Assembly: GCF_001428245.1 (NCBI RefSeq)
Contig: NZ_LMRV01000026.1
Coordinates: 1-64,000, forward strand
Source: Paenibacillus sp. Soil522
GTDB lineage: Bacteria; Bacillota; Bacilli; Paenibacillales; Paenibacillaceae
Direction: 5' to 3'
DNA: 64,000 bases
Part shown: one piece after another, positions 54,671 to 63,564 of the stretch
How the letters are laid out: each line of letters starts with the position of its first letter
Numbering within the stretch: position 1 is the first letter of the stretch
Notes under the pieces: generated by a model
Told to the model about the DNA's origin: nothing
The model's database searches: none
The model's input: the letters and a program-made list of their open reading frames with translations, nothing else
Program-made: the position numbers and the translations under genes

Positions 54671-55645
54671 ATGCTTCACATTCCTGCAGCACATACTGTT
54701 TTCAACAAGGAAGAGCTTTTTGACGCTATGGCCTCATTGTATAAGATGGGAACGCCGCTCAAGAGCCGGTTCGTCTCCAATGGCTTGAATGATACTTACG
54801 AAGTCGAAACGTCTGCCGGTAAATTTATTTTGCGGATTTACAAGCATAGCTGGCGAACAGAAACGGATATACGCTTTGAGCTGGATCTGCTTATGCATTT
54901 GAAGGACTGCGGCATGCCGGTTTCATACCCTATTCCAAGGCGGGACGGCGAATGGATAACGGAGCTCAGCGCACCGGAAGGCTTGCGTTACGCTGTGCTG
55001 TTCACATTTGCTCCTGGAATAGGCAAGTCCGATGTGAAAACAAGCCGCTCCTATGGGCGCGCGGTCGCTAATCTCCATCATGCGATGGACCGCTATATTC
55101 CCCGGCACAAGCGCTTTGAGCTTGATGCCCGTCATCTGCTTGATGAGCCGCTCCAGCAGCTTCGCCCGTTTTTGCAGCATCGCCCGCATGATTTGAAGCT
55201 TGTGGACGAGATATCCGGCCGGCTTAGAAAGCGTCTCGAGCCGGTCGCAAACGGAGCATATGATTGGGGTGTATGCCACGGAGACCTGCATGGCTGGAAC
55301 GTATTCCATACGGAAGACGGCGGCCTGACCCACTTTGATTTTGACTGCTGCGGTTTAGGCTGGCGCTCCTACGATCTGTCCGTATTTCTATGGGATCGCG
55401 TCCATGGCAAAGAAGATCGCTTCGAAGATGAATGCTGGGACGCTTTCATCGAAGCTTATTTGGCGGAACGCCCGCTAAGCGAGCAGGATATCGCCGTCAT
55501 TCCCTTATTCGTAGCAGTTAGGCAGCTCTGGCTGATCGGACTCCATACGGGACGGAGCAGCGTATGGGGAGCATGGCAGGACGATGCTTATTTTAACGGA
55601 AAATTGAAGTTTCTCTCGGCTTGGGCAGACGCTCACCAGCTGTAG
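54671..55645 (+). CDS. Phosphotransferase (APH/HSK2-like) family protein
   Basis: 324-aa kinase-fold protein. FILRIYKH (ATP Lys), catalytic loop GVCHGDLHGWNVF and metal loop HFDFDCCGLGWRSYDL. Similar to homoserine-kinase-II/CotS-type small-molecule kinases. Substrate unknown. Single gene with its own terminator. Confidence 0.85.
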   Translation: MLHIPAAHTVFNKEELFDAMASLYKMGTPLKSRFVSNGLNDTYEVETSAGKFILRIYKHSWRTETDIRFELDLLMHLKDCGMPVSYPIPRRDGEWITELSAPEGLRYAVLFTFAPGIGKSDVKTSRSYGRAVANLHHAMDRYIPRHKRFELDARHLLDEPLQQLRPFLQHRPHDLKLVDEISGRLRKRLEPVANGAYDWGVCHGDLHGWNVFHTEDGGLTHFDFDCCGLGWRSYDLSVFLWDRVHGKEDRFEDECWDAFIEAYLAERPLSEQDIAVIPLFVAVRQLWLIGLHTGRSSVWGAWQDDAYFNGKLKFLSAWADAHQL

Positions 55646-55652
55646 CATAGCC

Positions 55653-55686
55653 GGAGTAAGAAGCTTCGCGCAAGCCTCCTTACTCC
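55653..55686 (+). terminator. Terminator of the phosphotransferase gene
   Basis: GGAGTAAG/CTTACTCC arms with a partly paired AAGC/GCCT interior, eight bases after the stop. No long T-run. Confidence 0.5.
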
Positions 55687-55780
55687 GCATAGTAGGATCA
55701 TGGATCGGCCGACGCCGCGCAACTCGGAAATCACCATCGCTGGCAATTACCTGTTTACTTTCTAAAAAAGGTATGCTATC

Positions 55781-55804
55781 TTATTTCTACGAATATAGAA
55801 ATAA
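55781..55804. promoter_or_regulatory. ArsR operator 1
   Basis: TTATTTCTA-N6-TAGAAATAA, a perfect 9-bp inverted repeat, 29 bp before the arsR-type start codon. Confidence 0.65.
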
Positions 55805-55832
55805 CAACTGCTGGAAATAAGGTGAAGCCACG

Positions 55833-56114
55833 ATGGTAGAAGACAATGCGGATCTGCGTCAAGCTGTCAAAGTATACAAAGCGCTCGGAGAGCCAACCAG
55901 GCTTAAAATAGCTATGCTGCTCACGGAGGAGGTCAATTTGTGCTGCTCCGATATTGGGACTAAGCTGGAATCCGTTGCCGGCTCAACACTCTCGCATCAC
56001 CTGAAGCAATTGACGGAAAGCGGGCTGCTCGATCTCCGCAAGGACGGTACGTATATCTACTACAGCGTGAACCGCGAAATGGCGAGAAAGTACGCGCCAT
56101 ATTTGTTGGAGTAA
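55833..56114 (+). CDS. ArsR family transcriptional regulator
   Basis: 93-aa winged-helix repressor. VYKALGEPTRLKIAMLL and STLSHHLKQLTESGLLDL are the family DNA-binding blocks. NLCCSDI holds a Cys pair near residue 35, which could sense metal or oxidation. Controls itself and the MFS gene through matching operators. Confidence 0.88.
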   Translation: MVEDNADLRQAVKVYKALGEPTRLKIAMLLTEEVNLCCSDIGTKLESVAGSTLSHHLKQLTESGLLDLRKDGTYIYYSVNREMARKYAPYLLE

Positions 56115-56127
56115 TTTTTTTTGGTTT

Positions 56128-56149
56128 TATTTCTATATATTTAGAAATA
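56128..56149. promoter_or_regulatory. ArsR operator 2
   Basis: TATTTCTA-N6-TAGAAATA, the same inverted repeat as operator 1, between arsR-type and MFS genes and 36 bp before the MFS start. Confidence 0.65.
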
Positions 56150-56185
56150 TAAAAATATTGGAGTGGAGAGAGGAGCATTATTGGT

Positions 56186-57382
56186 ATGTCGAACGCGTGG
56201 AAAATTTACATGCTGGCTATTATCAGCTTCCTGGTTGGAACGTCCGAATTTATTATTGCAGGCATTTTGGATAAGGTTGCCGCGGACGTAGGAGTTTCAG
56301 TATCTGCGGCAGGTCAGCTGATTACCGTTTTTTCGCTGGCTTACGCTTTTGGCACGCCTATTATCATGGCTTTAACGGCACGTATGGAGCGCCGCCGGCT
56401 GCTGCTCTACTCCCTTGGCCTATTCGCGGCAGGCAACTTAATCGCCGTCGCTTTGCCTGGATTTGAGTTTTTATTCGTCTCGAGAATCGTCCTCGCTCTC
56501 AGCACCGGGGTGTTCGTCGTTACCGCCCTGACCGTCGCTTCTAAGCTGGCTCCTCCCGGTAAACAGGGTAGCGCAATTGCAACGCTCGTTATGGGCTTCA
56601 GCACAGCCTTAATCGTTGGCGTCCCTCTCGGAAGGGTAGTGGCTTCCGTTTACGATTGGCCGTTGATCTTCGGTGCAATCGGCATATTGGGATTACTCGC
56701 AATGCTCATCATTTTATTCGCTATTCCGCAAACGGACGGCGAGGAGCCAGTACCTCTTCGCAGCCAGCTTACGCTATTGAAGCAGCCGAAAATTGCCGCC
56801 GCCTTGACGGTTACCTTCTTATGGATCGCCGGATACTCTATCGTCTACACTTACATTTCACCCTTTCTGCTTACGGTAACCAAATTGAGCGAACAGGGCG
56901 TAAGCGCAGGACTATTCGCTTTTGGCATCGCCAGTCTGATCGGCTCCAAAATCGGAGGCTTCAGCACCGACAAATGGGGCGCTCCCCGTACATTGGTTAG
57001 CGGCATGCTGTTTCATACGATCGCGCTTATTCTGCTCTCGCTGACGGGCCAATCCCCAGCCATCGTATTTCCTTTGCTTATGCTTTGGGCGTTTACCGCT
57101 TGGTCATCCGGCCCCACTCAGCAATATTATTTAATGTCGCTTGCGCCTGGAGCTTCCGGCATTATGCTAAGCCTGAACACCTCGGTACTGCAGCTTGGCA
57201 TGGCTGCCGGCGCCGGTCTTGGCGGCATCGTCGTAGAGCAAGCTTCGCTAACCTCGATCAGTTGGATCGGAGCAACCGGGGTAATCCTCGCTGCTGCAAC
57301 AGCCACGGCGTCCTTCGGAATATCCCATCAACGATCCCGCCGCAAGGCAGCGGAGAGCAGATTAGTCAAGACAGGCGCGTAA
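56186..57382 (+). CDS. MFS transporter (AraJ/DHA1-type efflux)
   Basis: 398 aa with 12 predicted membrane segments. The loop after helix 2 reads MALTARMERRRLLL and VGVPLGRVVASVYDWP is the DHA1 motif C-like segment in helix 5. This type exports drugs, sugars or arabinose analogues. It lies 71 bp after the ArsR-type gene with a second operator between, so it is derepressed together with it. Confidence 0.9.
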   Translation: MSNAWKIYMLAIISFLVGTSEFIIAGILDKVAADVGVSVSAAGQLITVFSLAYAFGTPIIMALTARMERRRLLLYSLGLFAAGNLIAVALPGFEFLFVSRIVLALSTGVFVVTALTVASKLAPPGKQGSAIATLVMGFSTALIVGVPLGRVVASVYDWPLIFGAIGILGLLAMLIILFAIPQTDGEEPVPLRSQLTLLKQPKIAAALTVTFLWIAGYSIVYTYISPFLLTVTKLSEQGVSAGLFAFGIASLIGSKIGGFSTDKWGAPRTLVSGMLFHTIALILLSLTGQSPAIVFPLLMLWAFTAWSSGPTQQYYLMSLAPGASGIMLSLNTSVLQLGMAAGAGLGGIVVEQASLTSISWIGATGVILAAATATASFGISHQRSRRKAAESRLVKTGA

Positions 57383-57466
57383 GCTCCGCATCCAAGGGAT
57401 GTCGGATGGCGGATAGCACCTGCAATTCGCGATATGCTCTAACAAGCAATCCCGCTCAAAAACAAA

Positions 57467-57493
57467 GCAGGCTGCCAATCGATGGCAGCCTGC
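57467..57493 (+). terminator. Strong hairpin after the MFS gene
   Basis: Perfect 10-bp stem GCAGGCTGCC/GGCAGCCTGC with a seven-base loop. Little T-run on the plus strand. Confidence 0.55.
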
Positions 57494-57537
57494 TTAGCTA
57501 TAAAGGGAAAACGCGAGGAGAACGGGGTCTGCTGATC

Positions 57538-57732
57538 TTTCAAGTAACAGGACAATCTCCTGTTACTTGCTTGAGCTGCTTCCCTTTCCGCCAATTAACA
57601 GGAATATCTCCCGTTAATTGATAGGAACTCGCTTCTACTCGCACGCAATCGCCGAAATAGCTGGAGCTTTTCCAGTTAAATCCGTTTTTCGTCTTGAAAT
57701 AAACGAATTAGCTGGAGAAATTCCTTCTATTT
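57538..57732. repeat. Hairpin array overlapping the tyrS stop
   Basis: Four palindromes in a row: AAGTAACAGGA...TCCTGTTACTT (57540-57566), CAATTAACAGG...CCGTTAATTG (about 57592-57620), AATAGCTGGAGCTTTTCCAG (about 57656-57675), and AATTAGCTGGAGAAATTCC at 57709-57727. The last runs into the tyrS stop codon. Fills the 57383-57726 interval with the hairpin above. Confidence 0.75.
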
Positions 57733-59016
57733 GAATCTAATCAGGAAGTAATTTTTCTTCCCTCGGCGCAGGACGACGAACTTGCCATACAGCCTTTGCT
57801 CTGCATTGACGACCGATTCGACATCTGTTTGCTTCGTTCCGTTAATGGAAATCGAGCCGCTCACAATATCCTGCTTGGCTTGGCGGCGGGACGGAGCTGC
57901 ACCTGATTCGATAAGCAGATCCATTAACCCGATCTCATCTCTATTCGTAAGCACCGTTGTAGGCATGTCCTGCAGCGCTTCGATAAGCTCCGCTTCACTT
58001 AGTTGATTAACATCGCCGGAGAAGAACGCCTGCGTAATCTTCTCCGCGCTGTCCAGCGCCTCCTGCCCATGAACAAGACGGGTGATCTCACGAGCCAGCT
58101 CCCGCTGAGCTACGCGTTTTTCCGGCTGCGTCTGAAGCTCCGTCTCCAAAGCCTCGATTTCGGCACGGGAGAGGAAGGTGAAATATTTCAAAAACTTAAT
58201 CGTATCGTTATCTTCCGTATTGATCCAAAATTGATAAAATTGGTACGCGGACGTCTTTGAGCGGTCAAGCCAGATCGCGCCGGATTCGGATTTGCCGAAT
58301 TTTTTCCCATCGCTTTTCGTTACGAGAGGCATCGTCATCCCGTATGCGTCTCCGCCGCCCATTTTGCCGATAAGATCGAGGCCTGCCGTAATATTGCCCC
58401 ATTGGTCGCTGCCGCCAATTTGGAGAGCGCAGCCATGCTCTTGATGAAGCTTATGAAAGTCGTATGCCTGCAAAATCATGTAGCTGAATTCGGTGAAGGA
58501 GATGCCCGATGACAGCCTGGAATCGACTGAGTCCTTGGCAAGCATATAATTTACGGTAAAGTTTTTGCCTACATCCCGTAAAAAAGTAATGACATCCAGC
58601 GGCTCAATCCAATCGTAGTTGCTCACGAGCTTGGCCGGATTTGCCGTCACCTCAAAATCAAGAAAGCGGGACAGCTGACGCTTCAAGCTCTCCGTCCATT
58701 GCGATACGGTTTCTGCTGTATTGAGCGAACGCTCCGTCGAACGGCCGCTCGGATCACCGATCAAACCCGTTCCGCCGCCAACCAGCGCAAGCGGAATATG
58801 GCCCGCCTGTTGAAAGCGGCGCAGGCATAGGATCGGCAGCAGGCTTCCAATATGGAGGCTGTCCGCCGTCGGATCGAATCCGCAGTACAGCACGACGCGT
58901 TCGTTAGTCAGCTTTTTATGTAATTCCTCACGGTTGGTGAATTGCTGCACCAGCCCTCGGTACTCAAGATCAGCCAAAAGATCATCATGATTGATCACTA
59001 GTGCTTCGTTTGTCAT
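57727..59016 (-). CDS. tyrS: Tyrosyl-tRNA synthetase
   Basis: 429-aa class I synthetase. YCGFDPTADSLHIGSLLP contains the HIGH motif (HIGS), DQWGNITAG and the KMSKS region reads KFGKSESG. C-terminal S4 domain (SRRQAKQDIVSGSISINGT). Length typical. No T-box was found: the upstream hairpin at 59135-59175 belongs to the previous gene, and an extended -10 TGGTAAAAT at about 59112-59120 lies after it. Confidence 0.95.
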   Translation of the reverse strand: MTNEALVINHDDLLADLEYRGLVQQFTNREELHKKLTNERVVLYCGFDPTADSLHIGSLLPILCLRRFQQAGHIPLALVGGGTGLIGDPSGRSTERSLNTAETVSQWTESLKRQLSRFLDFEVTANPAKLVSNYDWIEPLDVITFLRDVGKNFTVNYMLAKDSVDSRLSSGISFTEFSYMILQAYDFHKLHQEHGCALQIGGSDQWGNITAGLDLIGKMGGGDAYGMTMPLVTKSDGKKFGKSESGAIWLDRSKTSAYQFYQFWINTEDNDTIKFLKYFTFLSRAEIEALETELQTQPEKRVAQRELAREITRLVHGQEALDSAEKITQAFFSGDVNQLSEAELIEALQDMPTTVLTNRDEIGLMDLLIESGAAPSRRQAKQDIVSGSISINGTKQTDVESVVNAEQRLYGKFVVLRRGKKNYFLIRFK

Positions 59017-59134
59017 TTAACTCTCTCCTCTAATGTTTCTTCCAGTTTACGCCCTATCCGGTTTTTTTAAAAGAAGGATGTCTTTCGCAGAGCATGCTCC
59101 TTCATGTAGTGATTTTACCACAATCCGCTAACAG

Positions 59135-59175
59135 CAAAAAAAAGAAGTCTGCCGCGGTCGGCAAACCTCCTTTTC
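59135..59175 (-). terminator. Terminator of the 59273 gene
   Basis: GTTTGCCG/CGGCAGAC stem extended by GGAGG/CTTCT pairs, then nine T on the minus strand. Lies between the small gene and tyrS. Confidence 0.7.
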
Positions 59176-59272
59176 TTTGATTCCGTCTGTCTTATATTTT
59201 TTAGTACCGTCGGCATAGCTTTATGGAATTGTGCTGTCACGCTGCGGGTGTAGTTATCGGTTATTTAATGGC

Positions 59273-59545
59273 TTACCAAGTTAACCAACCGCTAGTTCGC
59301 TTATAGCCGCGTAATAATTCATATTTTCCACTGCGAAGAAGTCGTTTCATTTGAGTTCTGTAATTACGATAATCCGATTTCCTTATCTCTTTGATCTCTT
59401 TGTTAAAGTGTACACTTTTTATTCCCTTACGAAAATCTTTTAATTTCTCTTTTCTAGGATCCTTGTGATTTTTCACAAGCTCTTTGGCGTAACCGGTCCG
59501 TTCATTTTCCCAGGCTGTAATTTCTTCCTGATTAAACATCTTCAT
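59273..59545 (-). CDS. Small basic protein of unknown function
   Basis: 88-90 aa (ATG 59545 or 59539). Rich in Lys, Arg and Glu, with repeated helical segments and no recognised domain or membrane segment; ends in GWLTW. I do not recognise it. A strong terminator follows and a promoter-like region precedes it, so it is probably expressed. Confidence 0.5.
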   Translation of the reverse strand: MKMFNQEEITAWENERTGYAKELVKNHKDPRKEKLKDFRKGIKSVHFNKEIKEIRKSDYRNYRTQMKRLLRSGKYELLRGYKRTSGWLTW

Positions 59546-59747
59546 CCCCGTTGTGCCGGGTTAGATTATGGCCTTATTTGCCATGAGTACCGACACAACT
59601 AATAGAAGAAGACCGTTGGATTAAACATCTCAATCACCTCGAATTTAAATCTCTTATTTATCTTATCATATGTATTTTTCTGTGTTACATCGAATCTGCG
59701 CGTTACTTCAACAATAAAAAAGACCTGCCTCATTGTCTAAGCTACTA

Positions 59748-60689
59748 TTATGTCGCCTGCGCCTCGGCTGTCTTCGGTTTTCCGACCCTCTGCCTGTCCC
59801 TCTGCACCAAATACATGGCGAATAAGACGCCGATTCCTCCAAGCACCTGATACACCGTCAATAATTCATGCAGCAAAAAATACCCCGCGGCGGCCGCTGT
59901 GATCGGAAGCGTGTACCCGTAAAAAGACGCTTTGAACGGGCCAAGACGGGCGAGGCTCCAATTATGCAGCGTAAAGCCAACCATGGTGGCCAGAATGGCC
60001 GTATACGCGAGACTGATCCAGCCGTTAGAAGAAATACCGGCGAAAAAGGCGGCGTCCGCCTTCCACAGCACATAGGGGAGAAGCGAAACGGCGCCGGCCG
60101 TCATCTCCCAGGAAATCAAAAGCATAAGCGGATAGCGCGACGTCAATCTGCTCATCAGTATGAGATAGATGGCGCCAAAGAGGCTCCGCAGCAGCAGTAA
60201 ACCGTCCCCGCGAAGCGTATCTTGCCCAAAATGCAAGCCCTGCTCGCCTCCCGCCACGATCACGATAACGCTTACGAAAGCAAAGGGAAGGCCGATCAGA
60301 ATCCGGTACGACAACCGGATTTCCTTGAGGGCAAGCGAGATGATGACGGTTAGCACGGGCATGAAGCCGCGGCCCAATACGGAGCCGTTGGCCGCATTCG
60401 AATACTGCAGAGCGTAGGACAGCAGCACCTCCATCCCGATCGCGGACAGGATGCCGAGGAACAAAATACGACCCAGATCGCGGCTTTCCATGCGGAGGCT
60501 GATGCCCTTTTGACGGAAATGGAAATAGGTTACAAGCCATAGCAGCGGGGCTATTAGAACGTAGCGAAGCCCGTTGAACATGACGGGATCCCATTCGTGT
60601 CCGCCAATTTTCATCGAGCTGATATTGATGCCCCATAACAGGTATACAACCAAAAAACCGAGATGCGGGAGAAGGAGCTTTTGGGACAT
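59748..60689 (-). CDS. DMT family (EamA) transporter
   Basis: About 313 aa from ATG 60689 (AAAGGCGG 11 bases upstream). Ten membrane segments in two EamA repeats (YLLWGINISSMKIGG in the first; YTAILATMVGFTLHNWSLA in the second). Exports metabolites such as amino acids or their derivatives; substrate unknown. Confidence 0.88.
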   Translation of the reverse strand: MSQKLLLPHLGFLVVYLLWGINISSMKIGGHEWDPVMFNGLRYVLIAPLLWLVTYFHFRQKGISLRMESRDLGRILFLGILSAIGMEVLLSYALQYSNAANGSVLGRGFMPVLTVIISLALKEIRLSYRILIGLPFAFVSVIVIVAGGEQGLHFGQDTLRGDGLLLLRSLFGAIYLILMSRLTSRYPLMLLISWEMTAGAVSLLPYVLWKADAAFFAGISSNGWISLAYTAILATMVGFTLHNWSLARLGPFKASFYGYTLPITAAAAGYFLLHELLTVYQVLGGIGVLFAMYLVQRDRQRVGKPKTAEAQAT

Positions 60690-60787
60690 TTTCGAATAAT
60701 CCGCCTTTCCGTAGCCGTAGTTATACCCCACTATACGCCTCCTTCGCCATTTGATCAAAAAGCGCATAATGGAGCTTTCACAAGAAA

Positions 60788-60826
60788 AACCCGGAAAAAC
60801 ATCGACTGGCGATGCCTAACCGGGTT
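60788..60826 (-). terminator. Terminator of the nucleotidyltransferase gene
   Basis: AACCCGG...CCGGGTT outer stem and CATCG/CGATG inner stem, followed by TTTTTC on the minus strand. Confidence 0.65.
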
Positions 60827-60858
60827 AAATGCACGCGCCGCATAAATCAGGGCTCTAA

Positions 60859-61443
60859 TCAATCGGGAGGATACCATGAATCATGAAACACGGTTACCTT
60901 ATTCCATTTATCTTTTATATTTTTTTGTGCGATCCGTTTTTCATAAATGGCCAACCGATTTTTGCACTCTGAAAAAAAAGGGGTTGGTTTAATTATCATT
61001 CCGAGAACATCGTCTATACCGCATGGGGCAGTCAGAACAACTTGATCTTGCTCGTCTAACTTCAGACCTAGGGCCGTTGCTGTCTCCGGGAACTTAGAAA
61101 TGGCGTCGACTGAAGACACATATGGCGGGATATTATTGACAACATGCATTCTTGCCTGGTTTTTGACGGACCAAGGTATGCTTGGAAGGAGTTGCTTCAA
61201 CTGAAATTCCAATTGTTTTTCGACAGCTTCGCTTATGTTTGAAGCGTCAAAATAGATGATATCTACATCTGAGAGTGAAGTCCGTTCCGTAAATCCGTGA
61301 AGGGTATCCCAGATTTTAGAACGTACAAAGCCAGCACAAACCCACCATTCAGGGAGTTTCAACGATTTAGCAGCCCAGAGGATATCCATCATCCATTTAT
61401 CATCTCTAATAAGATTTATTATCTCCTCTTTACTCCTAATCAA
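60859..61443 (-). CDS. Nucleotidyltransferase family protein (COG3575-like)
   Basis: 194 aa. WWVCAGFVRSKIWD and TSLSDVDIIYFD are the paired motifs of this small nucleotidyltransferase-fold family, in which two Asp residues bind metal. WSVKNQARMH follows. Function unknown. AT-rich compared with the neighbours. Confidence 0.8.
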   Translation of the reverse strand: MIRSKEEIINLIRDDKWMMDILWAAKSLKLPEWWVCAGFVRSKIWDTLHGFTERTSLSDVDIIYFDASNISEAVEKQLEFQLKQLLPSIPWSVKNQARMHVVNNIPPYVSSVDAISKFPETATALGLKLDEQDQVVLTAPCGIDDVLGMIIKPTPFFSECKNRLAIYEKRIAQKNIKDKWNKVTVFHDSWYPPD

Positions 61444-61548
61444 AATATAACCCCACTCCTTATAAGAACATATATTCCCATCATATCGAGTGCAATCGCA
61501 TTTGTAAAGTTATTCCACAATCCTGCCCTCTTATAATTCTGGAAACTA

Positions 61549-61609
61549 TTGACTTTCAACTGTATTACATGCATAATACACTCAAAGTGTATGAACCACA
61601 TAGTACACA
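61549..61609 (+). promoter_or_regulatory. Promoter and operators of the GntR-ABC operon
   Basis: TTGACT (61549-61554), 17-bp spacer, CATAAT (61572-61577). TGTATTA-N6-TAATACA (61561-61580) overlaps the -10, and AGTGTA-N12-TACACA (61586-61609) lies just downstream. The latter is close to the half-sites I recall for YtrA. Autorepression by the GntR protein is likely. Confidence 0.6.
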
Positions 61610-61636
61610 CACTTGCTATGAATGTGAGGTACCGCT

Positions 61637-62038
61637 ATGAACACAAGCGAAGGGCCGACGGAAGTTGCGTTCAATAATAGAGATCCCGTCTACCTGCAGG
61701 TAGTCCGGCATTTTAAGGAACGGATTGCAACAGGCCGGCTCGCTGCCGGTCAGGTTATTCCCTCCCGGCGGGAACTGGGCGTCCTAATGAAGATTAATCC
61801 GAACACGGTACAGAAAGCGTACAAGGAAATGGAGGAGCAGCAGTTGATAATCACGGAAGGAAACTCACCCAGCAGAATCACGAATGATACAAAGCTGCTT
61901 AATCAAATAAGGTCGGAGCTGCTTGGCGAAGCGGTCAGTGCCTTTGTTGCGTCCGTACGAAAAATCGATGTTCCGGTCGATGAGCTGCTGCAGCTGGTCA
62001 GAAGCAAATTCGAGGAAGGAGGCCCGGAGCATGATTGA
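61637..62038 (+). CDS. YtrA-type GntR regulator
   Basis: 133-aa short GntR protein: winged helix (IPSRRELGVLMKINPNTVQK) and a brief dimer tail, no ligand domain. This YtrA subfamily usually represses an adjacent ABC operon. GAGGT upstream. Its stop overlaps the ATPase start by eight bases. Confidence 0.9.
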   Translation: MNTSEGPTEVAFNNRDPVYLQVVRHFKERIATGRLAAGQVIPSRRELGVLMKINPNTVQKAYKEMEEQQLIITEGNSPSRITNDTKLLNQIRSELLGEAVSAFVASVRKIDVPVDELLQLVRSKFEEGGPEHD

Positions 62039-62720
62039 GGTAAAAAATATCTTCAAGCGCTACCGCCGCCGCAACGTGCTTAACGGCGTATCCTTCACTG
62101 CGGACAAAGGAGAAATTACTTGTCTCATCGGTGTAAATGGCGCCGGTAAGTCGACGATTCTGAAGGCGATCATGGGTCTGACCCCTATAACGGGAGGCTC
62201 AATCCTTATTGATGAACAAGCTCTAAGACCAAGCCTCTATGAAAAAATCGCCTTCATCCCTGATCATTTGACGATGCCTGCCGGCATGAAGCTGTCTGAA
62301 GCGATCCGGTTTATGGCAGATTTCTATGAAAGCTGGAACAGAGAACGCGCAATCGAGCTCATGCAGTTTTTCCGGCTCGAGCCTTCCGATAAAATCGGGA
62401 GCTTATCGAAAGGAACCGCTGCAAAATTCAACCTCTTGCTCGGTCTTGGCCAAGATTCAGACTATTTATTAATGGACGAGCCGTTTTCCGGTATCGACTT
62501 GTTCAGCCGGGAAGCGATTACGAATGTGTTTACGAGCGATTTGATCGAAGGCCGGGGCGTGCTGCTCACGACGCATGAAATCGGAGAGATGGAGCATCTC
62601 ATCGATAAAGCCGTTTTATTGCAGGACGGTAAAGTAAGCCGGGCGTTCAACTGCGAAGAAATGCGTTACGAGGAAGGAAAATCTGTCATTGATATTATGA
62701 GAGAGGTGTACCGGGCATGA
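62031..62720 (+). CDS. ABC transporter ATP-binding protein
   Basis: 229 aa from ATG 62031 (AGGAGG-like site upstream inside the gntR end). Walker A GVNGAGKSTI, Walker B LLMDEPFSGID, H-loop TTHEIGE. The signature region LSKGTAAKFNL is degenerate relative to LSGGQ, as in YtrB-type ATPases. Likely responds to cell-wall stress or antibiotics together with the following permease. Confidence 0.9.
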   Translation: MIEVKNIFKRYRRRNVLNGVSFTADKGEITCLIGVNGAGKSTILKAIMGLTPITGGSILIDEQALRPSLYEKIAFIPDHLTMPAGMKLSEAIRFMADFYESWNRERAIELMQFFRLEPSDKIGSLSKGTAAKFNLLLGLGQDSDYLLMDEPFSGIDLFSREAITNVFTSDLIEGRGVLLTTHEIGEMEHLIDKAVLLQDGKVSRAFNCEEMRYEEGKSVIDIMREVYRA

Positions 62721-63553
62721 ACCGTTATATAAAACTCGTCCATATGGAGGTTCATCGTTTTCGATGGATGCTCGCCATATTAATGGGAATCACAGCGGCC
62801 TGCCAGATTAGCGCCCTAATCTGGACGCTTAATAAAGAACTGTCCCTACGGGAAAAGCTGCTGTTGCTGCTGAACATGGAAGACAGCCTTCCAGCTTCCG
62901 CTCAAGAACAGCTTACTTTCGAGTGGGCGATGGCGAATACGCAGCTGTGGTTTATATTGCCCATCCTCATTTGTATAAGCGTACTTGCTTTATATGTCTT
63001 TTTCATCTGGTACCGCGATTGGATTGGGCGTCATACCTTTATTTATCGCTTGCTCGTGCTGCCTACCGCAAGGCGCAACATTTATTTGGCCAAAATATCC
63101 GCGTTTCTCCTGTTCGTTTTCGGATTTATTTCGTTTCAGTTGATCCTGCTGCCCATCCATAATATTATTTTTAAGCTCATTGTTCCGGCGGATCAGCGAG
63201 CAGATTCTCATATCGTGGACGCCATAAGCCGTAATCAGGCGCTAGTGGAGCTTATCCCCCGGCAGTTTGAACAGTTCCTGTACTATTACGGAATAGGTAC
63301 GATTGCGGTATTAGTCATTTTCACCGCTATATTGCTGGAAAGAAGCTATCGCCGTTTGGGGATTTTATATGGCATGCTGTATTTGTCTGGCTGCGTGTTA
63401 GCCGTTATGTCCCCTATCTTAGCGGCAGATGTACAGAACACTTATTTATATCCAAATGAACTATACGCCGCCGAGTTAATCATGTTCATTCTCGTGCTTT
63501 GCTTATCAGTGTGGCTTGGCATGAGGCTGCTTGCCAAAAAGATTACGGTGTAA
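62717..63553 (+). CDS. ABC transporter membrane protein
   Basis: 278 aa with about six hydrophobic segments and no clear conserved loop. Starts four bases before the ATPase stop, so translation is coupled. Permease of the GntR-ABC system (YtrC/D-like). Confidence 0.82.
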   Translation: MNRYIKLVHMEVHRFRWMLAILMGITAACQISALIWTLNKELSLREKLLLLLNMEDSLPASAQEQLTFEWAMANTQLWFILPILICISVLALYVFFIWYRDWIGRHTFIYRLLVLPTARRNIYLAKISAFLLFVFGFISFQLILLPIHNIIFKLIVPADQRADSHIVDAISRNQALVELIPRQFEQFLYYYGIGTIAVLVIFTAILLERSYRRLGILYGMLYLSGCVLAVMSPILAADVQNTYLYPNELYAAELIMFILVLCLSVWLGMRLLAKKITV

Positions 63554-63564
63554 GGAGAATGATT

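Noticed and set aside
59017..59270. Possible T-box riboswitch ahead of tyrS
   Set aside because: The hairpin lacks the AGGGTGGNACCGCG box and is followed by a separate extended -10 promoter for tyrS; it fits better as the terminator of the upstream gene.
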